From Cavia porcellus (Eukaryota; Chordata; Mammalia; Rodentia; Caviidae), in NCBI RefSeq assembly GCF_034190915.1, contig NW_026947507.1, positions 17,990,501 through 18,054,500 of the forward strand: 64,000 nucleotides of DNA. Reading direction: 5' to 3'. Numbering within the stretch: the stretch's first letter is position 1; every line of letters starts with the position of its first letter. The notes under the pieces were generated by a model that had not been told where the DNA came from, did no database searches, and worked only from the letters and a program-made list of their open reading frames with translations. Positions 11,383-22,815 of the stretch are shown here, in pieces. The translations under genes and the position numbers were made by a program.

Positions 11383-11399
11383 GGAACTAATAGGTATTT

Positions 11400-13160
11400 A
11401 AAAAATATCCCAAGCATGGACCATTTGACTTCTAACATTGCATTTATCTTTCAAGGCACACACATAATTACCTCAACATTTTATTCTAGTTTGAATGAAT
11501 TAAATTATTTTATTCTGGGTACATTTAGGACTTAATAAAATTAAGAAAGTGGTTTCTACCTGATTACTAGTTGTTGTGAAGTTCAAAAATCTCTAAATAA
11601 TGAATAGTTGTTATTTTTTGGTATATTTTGTCATGCACAAGACACATATATTTATCTCTGAGTTTTAAATATCCTTGACAAAAAATAGCTTTGAAACAAA
11701 AATGGCCCCATCCTTTCCAAATCTGAGAGATAAAAATCTGTTAGATTCTCAGCTCACAACATATGAAGAATACTAATTTAGGAATAATCAAATTGCTCAG
11801 AACTGTTGCTCTATATAAAATACATGTAGTTGTTTATATATTTTTCTGTATACATAGGATCTATAAATTTAGATCACGTATGTGTAGACAGGAATACAGT
11901 CACAATTCATATCAGTTTCCTTATCAGAAACAATGAAAATCTCATGTCAGTTGAGGAATATTTGTAAATTAATAAATCAAATGGACTAATCTTATACTTA
12001 ATACAAATGTTTTTGCAACCAGGTAAGACTTTATCCAGATATACATCTAAACTATTCAGCACAAGTAGGTATGTACTAAAGACATACTTCAAGTAGAAGA
12101 AAAGTCAAATTGGAAAACAATGTAATTCTGCTGAGATAAATGTAGAGTATCAAAGTGGTGACCACATAGACAAATAGAAAATAGCAGTGAAATCAGGCTT
12201 ATAGAAATATAAAGGAAGGGCAAGGGATTTAGTTCAGTGGTATAAGAAAAATGTATGAAAAAAACAGCCAAAAGTCATAGAACATAAATATCACAAGGCA
12301 GGAACACGGAAGAACAAGAGATTGGCAGAGGAGTAAACTGGAAAAAAAGAAGAAGAAAAACACATTATGTACATTTATAAACTCCTTATAATGAGTGTAG
12401 TCATGATGTCCAGCGTGTGCAAATACAAAATAAAAATAACAAATAAAAAAAGAAAAAATGTATTAAACTTATATTTTGCAGTATTACAAAAGTGATAAAA
12501 TGCTACAGCAATATGTATACATACAAATACATAAAAAGTCAGAAAATGATAAAAAGGAACAATTCATAAAACAAAAACAAATAGCAAAGTGATATCATTA
12601 ATGCTAACTGTATTATATCTCCAAATTGTGGCCTACCTTTTTTTTTATTTATTTTTACTTATTCAATTCCAATGCTATCCAAGTTCATCCCATTGAAATA
12701 TGAACTCTTGTGAAAAATCTCAAACCTGAATGTAATATCATTTTATTATCTCATCCCTTCTTAATTCAAAAATTCATCTAAATCACTTACAATTACAAAA
12801 CTCTTAATAGATGTTATCTAAATGCCTCTGGTGAACACAATACTCCCATGTATAAACCTGTAAATTTAAAAGGAAATTTACCTCTCCTTAACATTTCCCA
12901 GCACAATGTTGCCGGAGCTATTGTGTTTAAAGCCACAGTGATTCAAATTTTAAAAAAGAGAGAATGGAAGACAAAAAAGACTCACGTGGTCACAACTGTT
13001 CCTAAATCCCCTACACTACTGTGACTTCTTGATTAGGTTTTAATACCTAGGCAAATTCTTTGCTATTGATTATATCAGATCACTTACTGATTTTACCTTT
13101 TCATAATTGTTCCATTGTTTCTGAAGTTCAATAGCACATTTATAGTTAAGTAGTTATACT
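11400..13160. other. no gene seen; contains a truncated ID stub
   Basis: AT-rich. At 12222-12248 'aagggatttagttcagtggt' is the first third of an ID SINE and stops abruptly after 'ataag'. Nothing else is recognised. Confidence 0.5.
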
Positions 13161-13163
13161 ACC

Positions 13164-13505
13164 TGATAGGATTATTTCCAAAAGATGAGAAGTATAAAAC
13201 AAAAGAGGCCTTTATTCTGAGAACACAGAGAGGAAGGGACACCCCCAACTGCTAGAATCCAGCTTTCTCTCTGGGGGACACAGGGTGGTGGCTATATAAG
13301 TAGCCTAAGCTTAGGGTAGTGCCCTGGGGCCTTTAGAGATGCACAGGTATCTCATTGGCACACGTTTGGCGCCAGGGGCAGATTCCTAAGGGTGGGGGGA
13401 GATAGAGTCATAGGTAAATCCCTAGGGGTGGGGGAGATAGGAGCTTCCTGTTTCCAGCTGAGGCTTTCCTGACTACAGTGTCCCATCTGGGCCAAAACCC
13501 TTTCA
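13164..13505 (-). repeat. solo LTR, family 'B', minus strand
   Basis: On the minus strand it starts TGAAAGGGTTTTGGCCC and ends AATCCTATCA. It has a TATA-like box (plus-strand TATATAA at 13293-13299) and AATAAA (plus-strand TTTATT at 13211-13216), the order expected of an LTR promoter and poly(A) signal. Flanks 'ctacc' and 'ctaac' are a 4-of-5 target duplication. It aligns along its length with the LTR at 26148, including 'cctaagcttagg' and 'tggcgcca'. No internal viral genes adjoin it, so it is a solo LTR. Confidence 0.9.
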
Positions 13506-14356
13506 CTAACCTTCTTAGTTAATGGACAGGAGGCCTGTCAGCTTCTCTTCCTATTTGGGCATTCATTAACTAACATTAACCTCAATTTATTTTATTTATT
13601 AATTAATATATTGCCATAATTTCCTCTCTAGTTTTGGATCTCACAGAGAGAATATCTTCCTTAATGCATCTCTCACGTTTCTTCTCTAATTAATGTGATT
13701 TGTAAGGAACAACTTCATCATGCAAATGAACCTTTTTGGTGTGAATACTTTGATCTTTTCCTATTTCTTTTACTAAAGGTTACAAAAAAAGAACTCAGCT
13801 TTTACTCTAAATCATCCTTTACTAATTGAGAATTTGTAAAACAATTTAAATTTGTAAAACAATGTAAATTTCCAGTTCTATCTGAATCTGTAAAACAATT
13901 CCTCCCTTACTTTACTTCTTTGTATAGAAAAGGAATGAGGAACGCCTTTAATAATTTGTTTGCAAAGTAATTTAGCAATACAAATGCATTTATTCAATTA
14001 CAAATTTTGATTTCCATATAAGTCTGTATCATTTGTTAATCTTTCTACATCCTAGTTAGAATATCTCTTTCTCTGGCTTCAAAAAAGGTAGACAGATAGT
14101 TTGCATTTTCGATTTCAATGCTTATGGCAATCTTTTGTGATACTTTTTGTTACCAGCCATGTGTGCACGAAATGCTCTCCTTCATAACCTTTCAGCTTTC
14201 TTTATCTCTTGCTGTGTTTTTGTACAAATGGCTCCAGTTTGATTCTGAAAATTTTCCTACTGGTATTTTGGAAGCTAATCATCTTTCATTTTCACAATAT
14301 TTTCTTAAAATATATCTTATAAGAGAAGTCACTCTTTTTAAGTATAAAGAATTTTA
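13506..14356. other. no gene seen
   Basis: AT-rich. A 79-codon plus-strand frame (14118-14357) has no recognised domain. Direct repeat of 'aatttgtaaaacaat' (around 13831-13863) is a minor local duplication. Confidence 0.45.
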
Positions 14357-14467
14357 GGGGCTAGAGATTTAGCTCAGCAGCATAAGCACCTGCCTTGCAA
14401 GCAGGCTGTTGTGAGTTCAATCCCTGGTACCGATAAAAATGAAAAAGACAAAAAAAAAAAAAAAAAA
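14357..14467 (+). repeat. ID SINE, full length
   Basis: 'ggggctagagatttagctca' to 'gttcaatccctggtaccg', followed by a mixed A-rich tail with a final run of 17 A. Flanking 'aagaatttta' and 'aagaagttta' form an imperfect target duplication. Confidence 0.92.
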
Positions 14468-14469
14468 GA

Positions 14470-16906
14470 AGTTTATATATTGTTGGATGATTATTTAGTA
14501 ATATTCTTCAAAATATACTTTAATGACTTCCTTTAGCAAATCACTATGAAAATTTATGGAAATCAATGATCTTTCTTTCATTACAATGCTTTAGACAAGC
14601 TTGCATATTTTTTGACTCATATATCTCCCATGTATCTTTGTGTTTCTGTACTATACACATTTCTCTGAAAAGTGTTTTCATTTTTCTTTATATTGCAGCA
14701 TTTGGCAACTGTTTGTCATTATAAAATTATTATGTAATATATGGAGCATACACACACACACATATATATAATTATCTTTAATGTATAACTACAATGTATT
14801 ATGTTTTTACAAATACAGATGAAACATGGACATGCAAAAGGCCACTTTCTGGTTGATAACAATTTAAATATAATTCATTATAATTTATGAATTGTTTTCT
14901 TAGTAATATCTTGTTACCATAAAACCATAGAATTGAGCTTATTTTTATTTAGCACAGTGTCTCAATCTGGTTCATTCTATATTGAACCTAAAACACCAAG
15001 TCTAGGTAAGAATTATACTTATGACATATTCATATTTTAGTTTTCAAAATGCCTTTTAATTTATTAGATTTTCTGAATTTTAAGATGAATATGTTTCTCA
15101 CTGTTTGAGGTAACAATTTTATAAAACTCTGAAAATGTAACTATTTTTTACAATCGCGTGTTACATATATTTTGAATTGTTATATCTATGTTGCTTTAGT
15201 AATTCCACTTTAAGATGGCAAAATCAAGTGTAAAAAATGCTATTTCACTGTGGAATATTGTGGTTCAGATTTAGTTCATTTGCTGTTGTATACAATTTAG
15301 AATTTATGACAAAAATTGCTTTGAAGCTCTCCATTCTTAAACTACAGTGATTCTACTTGGTGATAAGAGTGAAAGAATTTGATGTAATCTGTTAAAGAAT
15401 TAAGGTTTTTATTCTTATGTAAATTAAAAGTCATTCATGAGTGTTACAGTATGTTTTTTTAAATGAGAGGGAGTTATGTTATAATTAATTCAATAAAGCA
15501 TAATGATATCCTGTTTTAAATTTGTTGAAGTCAGTGGTGACCAAAGGGTTTGCTTACACCTTAAATAGAACTGACATTAATTATCCTCTGCTTATGGGTT
15601 CTAGTCATTCTACATTTTAAACTCACAGTCAAGGTTTTGTATTACTGAGAAAGAAGTGAGGATAGCTAAAAAAAAAAAAAAAAAAAAGCAAAAGTAGCAA
15701 GAAATATGAATATGGCTTTATTTAGCAGTAATCAACAATGGTTATAAACAAACCAACTGCAAATGATAGTGCAAGTGAAAGTTTCAAATGCTAGAATGCA
15801 CATCAAATTTTACAAAGTTAATGATCATTGTGATAGTGTTATTTGTCCATGTTATTATTCTTTAGAATCAAACATGTCATTTGGCATATTAACAATATTT
15901 TTGGTATAGTTTCTGAAAGGGCATTACTTTATTCGTTTTATTTCCTTTTAATGATAACAAGGATTAATAAAGATTTAGGAAATTTACAAGGAAATCTGTG
16001 TAACAGTATTCATTCTTTAAGAAGAATTGGCCGATATGTTCTTAGCTTCATTTCTTTACATTTTTGCAAGCACACATTGTCAGAGGCAAGCAAGTCCATG
16101 GAAATGTCTTGTAATTCAGATTATATTTAAAGACATTTTTACCAGAGAAGACTATGAAGTAACAAAAATACAGCTCAAAGGTGAAGATGAGTAATAGGTA
16201 AATTGCATGTGTTATTTTCACATAATTGTCCTCTATTGTTGCAGGAGTTGTATGCTGTCTAAGATATATTATACTTAAAGGCTAAACTGCTTTTATTTCT
16301 TATTTTCACATACACATTTTACTAAATCTCACATGATTTAATATCTCACCAAGCATCTGTATCTAATCCAGCCTTCTCATTTGAGATGTATCTCTTCTGC
16401 AGAAATGTATAACTGGATTCTAAATTTCAAAAAATTAATCTCATCCCTAAATTTTAATGTAGGAGGATGCTCAATGATAATTTTAAATAATGCTAATGTC
16501 TTACACATGTAAATGATTTTTTTTCATGATTTGCTACTAAAATAGATGTTTGAGTGTTTCATTCTCTAAGTTTGACTGCTGCCTAAATCTCAGCTTTCCC
16601 ATTTATCATAAAATCTATTTCTCACGAAAAAAAAAAATCCCTTACATTTTAGTGACTTTTTCTGCTGTCTGTAAGTAATAAAGTTAAATCAGTAGTAGGT
16701 GATGCCATACTTTCCAAGGGTTGTTCTCCTGGCATTCTCCATTTCTAGCATTGCAGAATAGTTTTCTCTGTTAGGCTATTATAATGATTTGAGAAGTTTA
16801 GTTAAGAGGAGTTAACTAAATTGTTTCAATAATTCTACAACCTAGGATGTAGAAGATCTACCCTAGGAAGTTTTGTGTCCTAGATGATATAAAGCAAAAA
16901 TGAGGA
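14470..16906. other. no gene seen; AT-rich DNA
   Basis: Includes a mixed (AC)n(AT)n stretch near 14751-14769 and an A run at about 15669-15687. The 95-codon plus-strand frame at 15843-16130 has no recognised domain. Confidence 0.5.
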
Positions 16907-17240
16907 AGGACAGATGTGTTTCTGTTCTTGGGCGGCTCTCCAGTCTTCTTCTTCAGCTTGGACACTTGGCTTTCAGTGCAGACTCTTCGGCTTTATAGTG
17001 GATTCTTCAGCCTTCCAGCACAAACTCGTCAGCCTCCTGAGTCAGACTTGCAGTGGACACAGCAGTGAGCCCCAGGTCTTGGACTGAATCCTTCTAACCA
17101 CAGTGTGCAGACAGCTTCCACACTCTTCTTCATCTGACTGTCAATGACCACTGTAAACCGACTTTGTAATTTCTTATATGTTTAACTGTCTTGTGCTACA
17201 TCTGTTTCTCTGTAAGATACTCACTAATACAGTTACTAAG
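16907..17240 (+). repeat. LTR-like interspersed repeat, family unknown
   Basis: Less AT-rich than its surroundings. It ends 'tttctctgtaagatactcac' plus 'taatacag', a close relative of the 'tctctggagaaccctgactaatacag' terminus of several mammalian LTR-type repeats. Its body contains an irregular repetition of 'cttcagc/gactcttcggc' (about 16954-17060). Confidence 0.5.
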
Positions 17241-17443
17241 GGATGTATTTAATAAAGAGGACTTCAAAAGTTTGTCTGTTAAAAATGATTTTTTTTATCA
17301 GTAATACTAAGATTACTGTAACTCAGCCAACATTTGCTTTGTACAGAGAGGAAGTTTATCTCCCTATTTTCTCGTGTTAAATGAAGAGGAATGGATCCTA
17401 ATATTGCTTCAAATTGCATTCTCATTCAAAAATGGGCAGGTAC

Positions 17444-17463
17444 TCCAGAGAGAGAGGGAGAGA

Positions 17464-17545
<82 letters not shown>
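17444..17545. repeat. (GA)n polypurine microsatellite
   Basis: About 100 bases of almost pure GA with rare GGA or AAG interruptions. Three overlapping frames on both strands (Arg-Glu or Ser-Leu repeats) are translations of this tract and not genes. Its mirror symmetry could support triplex DNA. Confidence 0.95.
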
Positions 17546-17550
<5 letters not shown>

Positions 17551-17560
17551 ACATGTGCCA

Positions 17561-17712
17561 TTGTGAATATACTGGGCTTGGTGGTGCATGTCTGTTGTCT
17601 CAGTACTGGGCATTGTCATCACTAGTGACAGGAATTTCACCACTAGTTCAAAGCCACCCTGGACTGCAGAGTGAGATCCTATTACAAAAAACAAACAAAC
17701 AAAAATAAAAAG
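17561..17712 (+). repeat. B1-type SINE
   Basis: 'tgggcttggtggtgcatgtc', 'gttcaaagccaccctggact' and 'gcagagtgagatcctattac' follow B1 order, then a (CAAA)n tail. It lies directly 3' of the GA microsatellite. Confidence 0.85.
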
Positions 17713-18605
17713 TTACAAATAGGCAGAGCACCCTTAGAATGTAACAAGACCATCCATGTAACTTGGATGAATTTTTACAAGCATGAGAAAAACAACTGAA
17801 CAAAAACAATTTTTTTAATGTCGGCATGCAGAAATTTCTGCATTAGAAAGGCAGAAATGTTTATCCGATTTGTGAGAAATATGAGTTTACAGAATGCTAT
17901 TGCATAAAGACACTGGAGCGAAAACATGTCAAGGTTTAAATTCAATAATTAAAACATTCTCTTTGTAAATTCTGAGGGTTTCCATGTATTAATAAAGCAA
18001 AATGTTGTATATATTATACCGTATTAGTATTTTGGAAACTTCAAATTTGTTCTTCATGATTTTCTTAGTAATGAAGCCACCACACTTAATTAGTTGATTA
18101 CCTGAATAATCCATTCAATGTATATAATAATTCATGCTTTCTGGAAATGTATTTAATATAAAATAACCTATATTTTATTAATCTGGTTAATTTATGCAGA
18201 TCCATAAATTGAGATCTCAGAAGGTAATGGGACAAATGTTTTGAACAACAGATATATTCTAATTATAAAACACCTCATATACATTAGTTCTACCGTAAAC
18301 TTCACAACAATTTCACAATAGGGAGTGGGGTCCTTGTCTCCTGACAAGAAGTCAGTAAGTTTGAGAATAAGTAGTAAGTCAGTAGGTTTGCTGACCTAAA
18401 CTACACTGATAAGTAACATTCATTCAGACTACAGTTCATAAACATTTCTTCGGTATTTCCAACATGAAAAATATTATGACACTCTGAAAATACGAGTACA
18501 AGAAAAAATAAAGATTTCGTAGTTTTTCATTTTTACTTCATAACTTTGATTTTTTCCCCAGTGTTTTTTGCAGCATCCAAAAGCTCAATATTGATCGTTT
18601 CAAGC
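17713..18605. other. no gene seen
   Basis: AT-rich. A local near-duplication 'aagtcagtaagtttg' / 'aagtcagtaggtttg' (around 18350-18390) is the only structure noticed. Confidence 0.5.
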
Positions 18606-18609
18606 AATG

Positions 18610-18780
18610 AAATCCAGCTGGATGCAGTGGCACGTAACTGTAAAGCCAGCTACTTGAGAAGCTGAGGCAGAAGGACAGCAAGTGTAATGCCAGCCTGGAT
18701 AACTTAGTAAAACCTTGTATCACAATAAAAGACAAAAAGAATGAAAAGCAATGGTGATATAGCTCAGTCCTACATTGTAC
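18610..18780 (+). repeat. B1-ID dimeric SINE candidate
   Basis: The left part follows B1 ('gctggatgcagtggcacgta', 'gctacttgagaagctgaggc', 'gccagcctggataacttagt'). It is joined through an A-rich linker (about 18722-18750) to a short ID-like part, 'gtgatatagctcagtcctac'. Dimeric B1-dID SINEs are known in some non-murid rodents. The 3' end merges into a CA microsatellite. Confidence 0.65.

Positions 18781-18814
<34 letters not shown>
18781..18814. repeat. (CA)n microsatellite
   Basis: About 16 CA units at the 3' end of a dimeric SINE, probably grown from its tail. The antisense Cys-Val frame is spurious. Confidence 0.95.
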
Positions 18815-18816
<2 letters not shown>

Positions 18817-18989
18817 ATCTAATCAGTGTTTTATATTTCTATCTTCTGATGTTTATGAATCATCATTTGATATCTAAGTGACAGATAAGGCTATCAAAAT
18901 TATGTAACTATACAATATTATTGTGAATCATAGTACCTCTAGTATATGTTTACATCGGTACAAATAACCACACTCCTAATACAAAATCA

Positions 18990-19125
18990 GATATTTGATT
19001 TATTTATGTCTCATTCTCAGATGATAAATGAAAAATAAATGGACTATTAAAGAAAATATGTCAATATAAAGTATTTAGCACAGGCCTGACACATTGCAAA
19101 CATTCAGAAAAGGTTGTGTAGAACG
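18990..19125 (+). repeat. MIR relic (3' part)
   Basis: 'aagtatttagcacaggcctg' followed by 'acacattgcaaacattcag' matches the MIR 3' segment 'agcgcttagcacagtgcctggcacatagtaagcgctcaa'. Upstream 'tctcattctcagatgataaa' fits the MIR core. Heavily diverged, as expected for this ancient family. Confidence 0.6.
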
Positions 19126-20289
19126 TACTCCCATTGCAAATAATAAAAATATTAAGAGCAATTTAACATACATTATTTAATCCAACAAATTTGACATTTG
19201 GAATGAATACTGTGACATCACATATTACCAAATATGCTAACACAAGTTTATTGGAGTTAAAATCACCCTTTCAATTGTTCTAAGAAAAACACTACCGTCT
19301 AAAACATCTGAATTTAAAGTGAGAAAAAACGAGTATGTACAACACTGGAAATAAAATTGAACTGTGAAACCCAAAGAAGAAAGGCTTCAGTGATTTTCAA
19401 ACAAATGTATTGCTGTGCATGTTCTTAAACTGATTACTAAATAATTTTTCTTCTACTTGTATTTTGAAAGATCAATGATTTTATGATAGATATGAACTCT
19501 ATAAATTTCATTTTAAACCTAGAGGCTCTCAAGTAATTTTTAATTATAAGTGTACAGCTTAAAACTTTCTCAACCTAAAAAAAATCCAATATTCCTAAAC
19601 CTCAGACTAATGTGTTTTAATATGTTACAATGACTCTCTGATGGTAGGTTCTTAAGTCATTTTTTTAAAACCACACTTTGTAATTTTTCACTGCTTAATT
19701 TCATAGTTAGAAGCCAAAATTTTCCATTACTCAGTTACTTTTTTCTCTGTTTCAAATTAAAATACTTTATCTTCACTATTTCTGTTTCTCCAACCCTTTG
19801 CTTTCTTGAGTGTTCATCTGATGCTCCCAGCATCTGCTTCCAAAGACCTCAGGTGGATTTCACTTGTGTTTTCCTGAAACAGCCTGCAGTTGCTGAGGTT
19901 GAGATGGAGGGTGTGAGTTGCTAACTCTCCTCTTAGTTTCCTGATTCCAAGAGGATGTTTTGCTTCTCTGACTATTCATTGTAACACAATTTGTGTCACC
20001 ACATTCTCCCTCCAAGAAAGCATGCTTAACTTCAAAACCGTGTAATAGATTATGTGAAATCCCCAAAATTTGAAGACATGAATGCAAATCTGAATTGTAA
20101 AAATTCATGTAAGCTTGAACAAACCAATGCACTTCTTGTCATATTTCTTAATTGAAAGACTCTTTGAGTTATTTATATCTTCCTTCTCAAACAAAATAAA
20201 ATGACTTCATAGATCTTAACTCAATTCTTTGCCCTGAAGTATTGTCTTAGTGTCCAAATGCACAATTTTGCTACTATTTTATTTGTCTG

Positions 20290-20292
<3 letters not shown>
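19126..20292. other. no gene seen
   Basis: A minus-strand frame of 90 codons (19860-20132) has no recognised domain. The patch 19790-20140 is slightly less AT-rich; no repeat was identified there. Confidence 0.45.

Positions 20293-20335
<43 letters not shown>
20293..20335. repeat. (TA)n microsatellite
   Basis: About 21 uninterrupted TA units. Confidence 0.95.
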
Positions 20336-20338
<3 letters not shown>

Positions 20339-20834
20339 ATTGTGGCACAAAAAAAATCTCAGAGTTGCTGCTTTGAAAATGATTTTAATACATGCTGTAA
20401 GTTTTCTTTATAGAAGTGAACCAAATTAAGAAAAAGACTAGAAGGATGCATGCAAATATCATGCTTTTGAAGCTAATGCTGAATTACCTGATTTTTTTTT
20501 TACAATTTTTGTTCTCTAAAATGTTTGCTGCACATGATTATACATAGTAAATTTGGAAATAAGAGCAATAATTAGCATTGAAGAGACGTGGAAATGATAT
20601 TACACAGCTGCCATTGTGACTCATTCATATGAAAATATGAAATTATCTTTGATATTTACTGATCATATAAAGTTCCACACCCATTTTATACATATTTTAT
20701 TTTATAAATTCAGCATAGCTCAATGATTAACATTTCTATCTTCTTTGTACTTTTATCTGTGCATTATTCCCATTATAATACGCATTAATATTTCTTTTTC
20801 AATCATGTTATCATAGTATTTCTGAAATTGCATG

Positions 20835-21235
20835 TATTAATCAACTTTTCAGTTCTCACACAAAATACATCACATCTACAACTTAAAGAGAGAGAGAATT
20901 AATTTAAGTTCTAACACAAAATACCTTAATTTACCATTTGGAGAGATTAAACTTGGCCTCAGTTTCAGAAGTTTCTGTTCCTGGGCAGCTATCCCAAAGA
21001 CAGAAACATTGTGGTGGAATGGGATTGGTGTGACAGAACAAAGCTCCTTTGCTCACAGTGTCCACCTTCAGACAAGGAGGAACTCAGAGAGAAAAGATCA
21101 CAGGACAAGATGCAGCCCCAAGGTCACTCTCCCATGATCCACACAGACATATCCGGAAATGTGCTTTATTGGTCTCCTACTTGTTTTTCACGCCAATCAA
21201 ACAGATAATTGAGATTAACCATCATATTGTATATT
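20835..21235 (-). repeat. LTR-like relic, MaLR-like, antisense
   Basis: 'tgtattaatcaacttttcag' recalls the antisense 'gtattagtctgttttc' end of MaLR LTRs. Further in, 'gcagccccaaggtcactctc' and 'ccatgatccacacagacata' match the moderately GC-rich body of such repeats. Two overlapping short frames (21011-21279) fall in it and are not genes. No target duplication was found. Confidence 0.45.
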
Positions 21236-21361
21236 CAAAAATAGAAGAAATTCTTGAAGGAAATATTAATAGAAAATAATTTTGCATAACATCAAATAAA
21301 TTGCTATTCTATATATATAAATACATATCATACATAAAGCCATTGTACTGATTGGGCATTC

Positions 21362-21500
21362 GTTTTTTTTTTTTTTTTTTTTTGTTTGTTTGTTTGTTTG
21401 TTTGTTTTTTGTCTTTTTCTTTTTCATAGGTACCAGGGATCGAACTCCCACAAACTTGCAAGGCAGGTGCTTATGCCACTGAGCTAAATCCCCAGCCCCA
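21362..21500 (-). repeat. ID SINE with perfect target duplication
   Basis: A long T/(TTTG)n tract (reverse of the A-rich tail) is followed by 'ggtaccagggatcgaactcc' and 'cactgagctaaatccccagc'. The 13-bp target duplication 'tgattgggcattc' is perfect (21349-21361 and 21501-21513). The minus-strand 96-codon frame across it is SINE-derived. Confidence 0.93.
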
Positions 21501-21513
21501 TGATTGGGCATTC

Positions 21514-22655
21514 TTAATAATTGACATCCATGGCGTAAAAATAAATACACTGACAAATTATCCTATTTTAGACTGTAAATAGTTGTAGTGAAAAATGATA
21601 CACAGAGGTATACCACTATAGGCATTTTAAAATATTCTGTGTTAGGATGCAAATATAGGAAATAAAAAGAAAAAAATTACATTCATTTGAGAGGAATATT
21701 TCTTCTACGATGGAAATAAAATTTAAAAACTTAAAATACATATCTGCCCATACAACTAAGGCAATAATTTCTAAGGAAACATTTTTCTTTTTCTTAGTAT
21801 ACAAGAGAAATTTATCTCACTAAGCTTCATATTTACGACAAGTTTTCACATTGTCACTTCACTAATCCATGAATATAAGGATTAATCAGTTTTTGCATGG
21901 CACAATATGTTCCTGTCAAGTTGAATTCCTTTTAAAAGGAAACTACTAGCCTGAACATTGAAGATAACAAAAAGTCAACATACATTTGTAAAACTTTTCA
22001 ATATTTGCAAGTAAATATGTCTTATTGATTAACATTTAAAAAATGATATAATCCCTGCATGAAAACTGAATCAAATTATAGTCAAGTCACAAATAGTATG
22101 TTTTGCAATATAAATAACTATCCTTTTTATTTTTATAAGCTGTTTAAACCCCTTAAATGAATATGTTAATGCTATGCACAGCCAGTGCTATTAATTGATG
22201 TACTGTGTTACTGTAAATGACAGTATAATTAAATACCTCAGATTCTAATGCACAAAATATTTAATCATTCAATTATTTGCTTATAAATATCCTTTATGAA
22301 ATCACATAATCCTACACTTACTCCTAATGATTAAAATGTAACTTTATTGGCTAGGCAGTGATTGATTCTAAAATCACACTTCATGTAATTGAAGGTTATG
22401 TACATAGTTAAAATCTTATACCACTAACAAGAAAATTAAAAGAAAAACAAGTAAAAACTGCATTACTCTTTATGACATAAACTACATAACAATAAAGCCT
22501 GTATAGTAAAGAACTGATGAACTTTGATATTATTTATTGAAATTTAATATGAAAGCAATTTTACTACTTCTTATGTGCAAAGTAAATTGTTAAATGTTGA
22601 AGAAATAAAGTTGGGATGGACTTTGCAATTGTAAATTAGATTGTACTGGTTGAAC
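21514..22655. other. no gene seen; AT-rich DNA
   Basis: No recognised repeat and no frame above about 62 codons. Confidence 0.5.
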
Positions 22656-22659
22656 AATT

Positions 22660-22815
22660 TTTTTTTTTTCATCTTTTTGAGACAGGGTTTTGCTATGCAG
22701 TGCAGGCTGGCCTTGAACACATTGCAGTCCTAGTTGCCCTGAATTTGCAGTGATCCTCCTGCCTCAGCCTTCTAAGTACCGGAATTGCAGGCATATGCTA
22801 CCACACCTGGCACTG
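22660..22815 (-). repeat. B1-type SINE
   Basis: T tract, then 'tttttgagacagggttttgc', 'aggctggccttgaacacatt', 'gatcctcctgcctcagcctt' and 'taccacacctggc': a complete antisense B1. It is well conserved compared with other B1 copies here. Confidence 0.93.

Noticed and set aside
21011..21279. Two overlapping short frames in a less AT-rich region as an exon
   Set aside because: The region looks like an antisense LTR relic, and the frames have no conserved motif.
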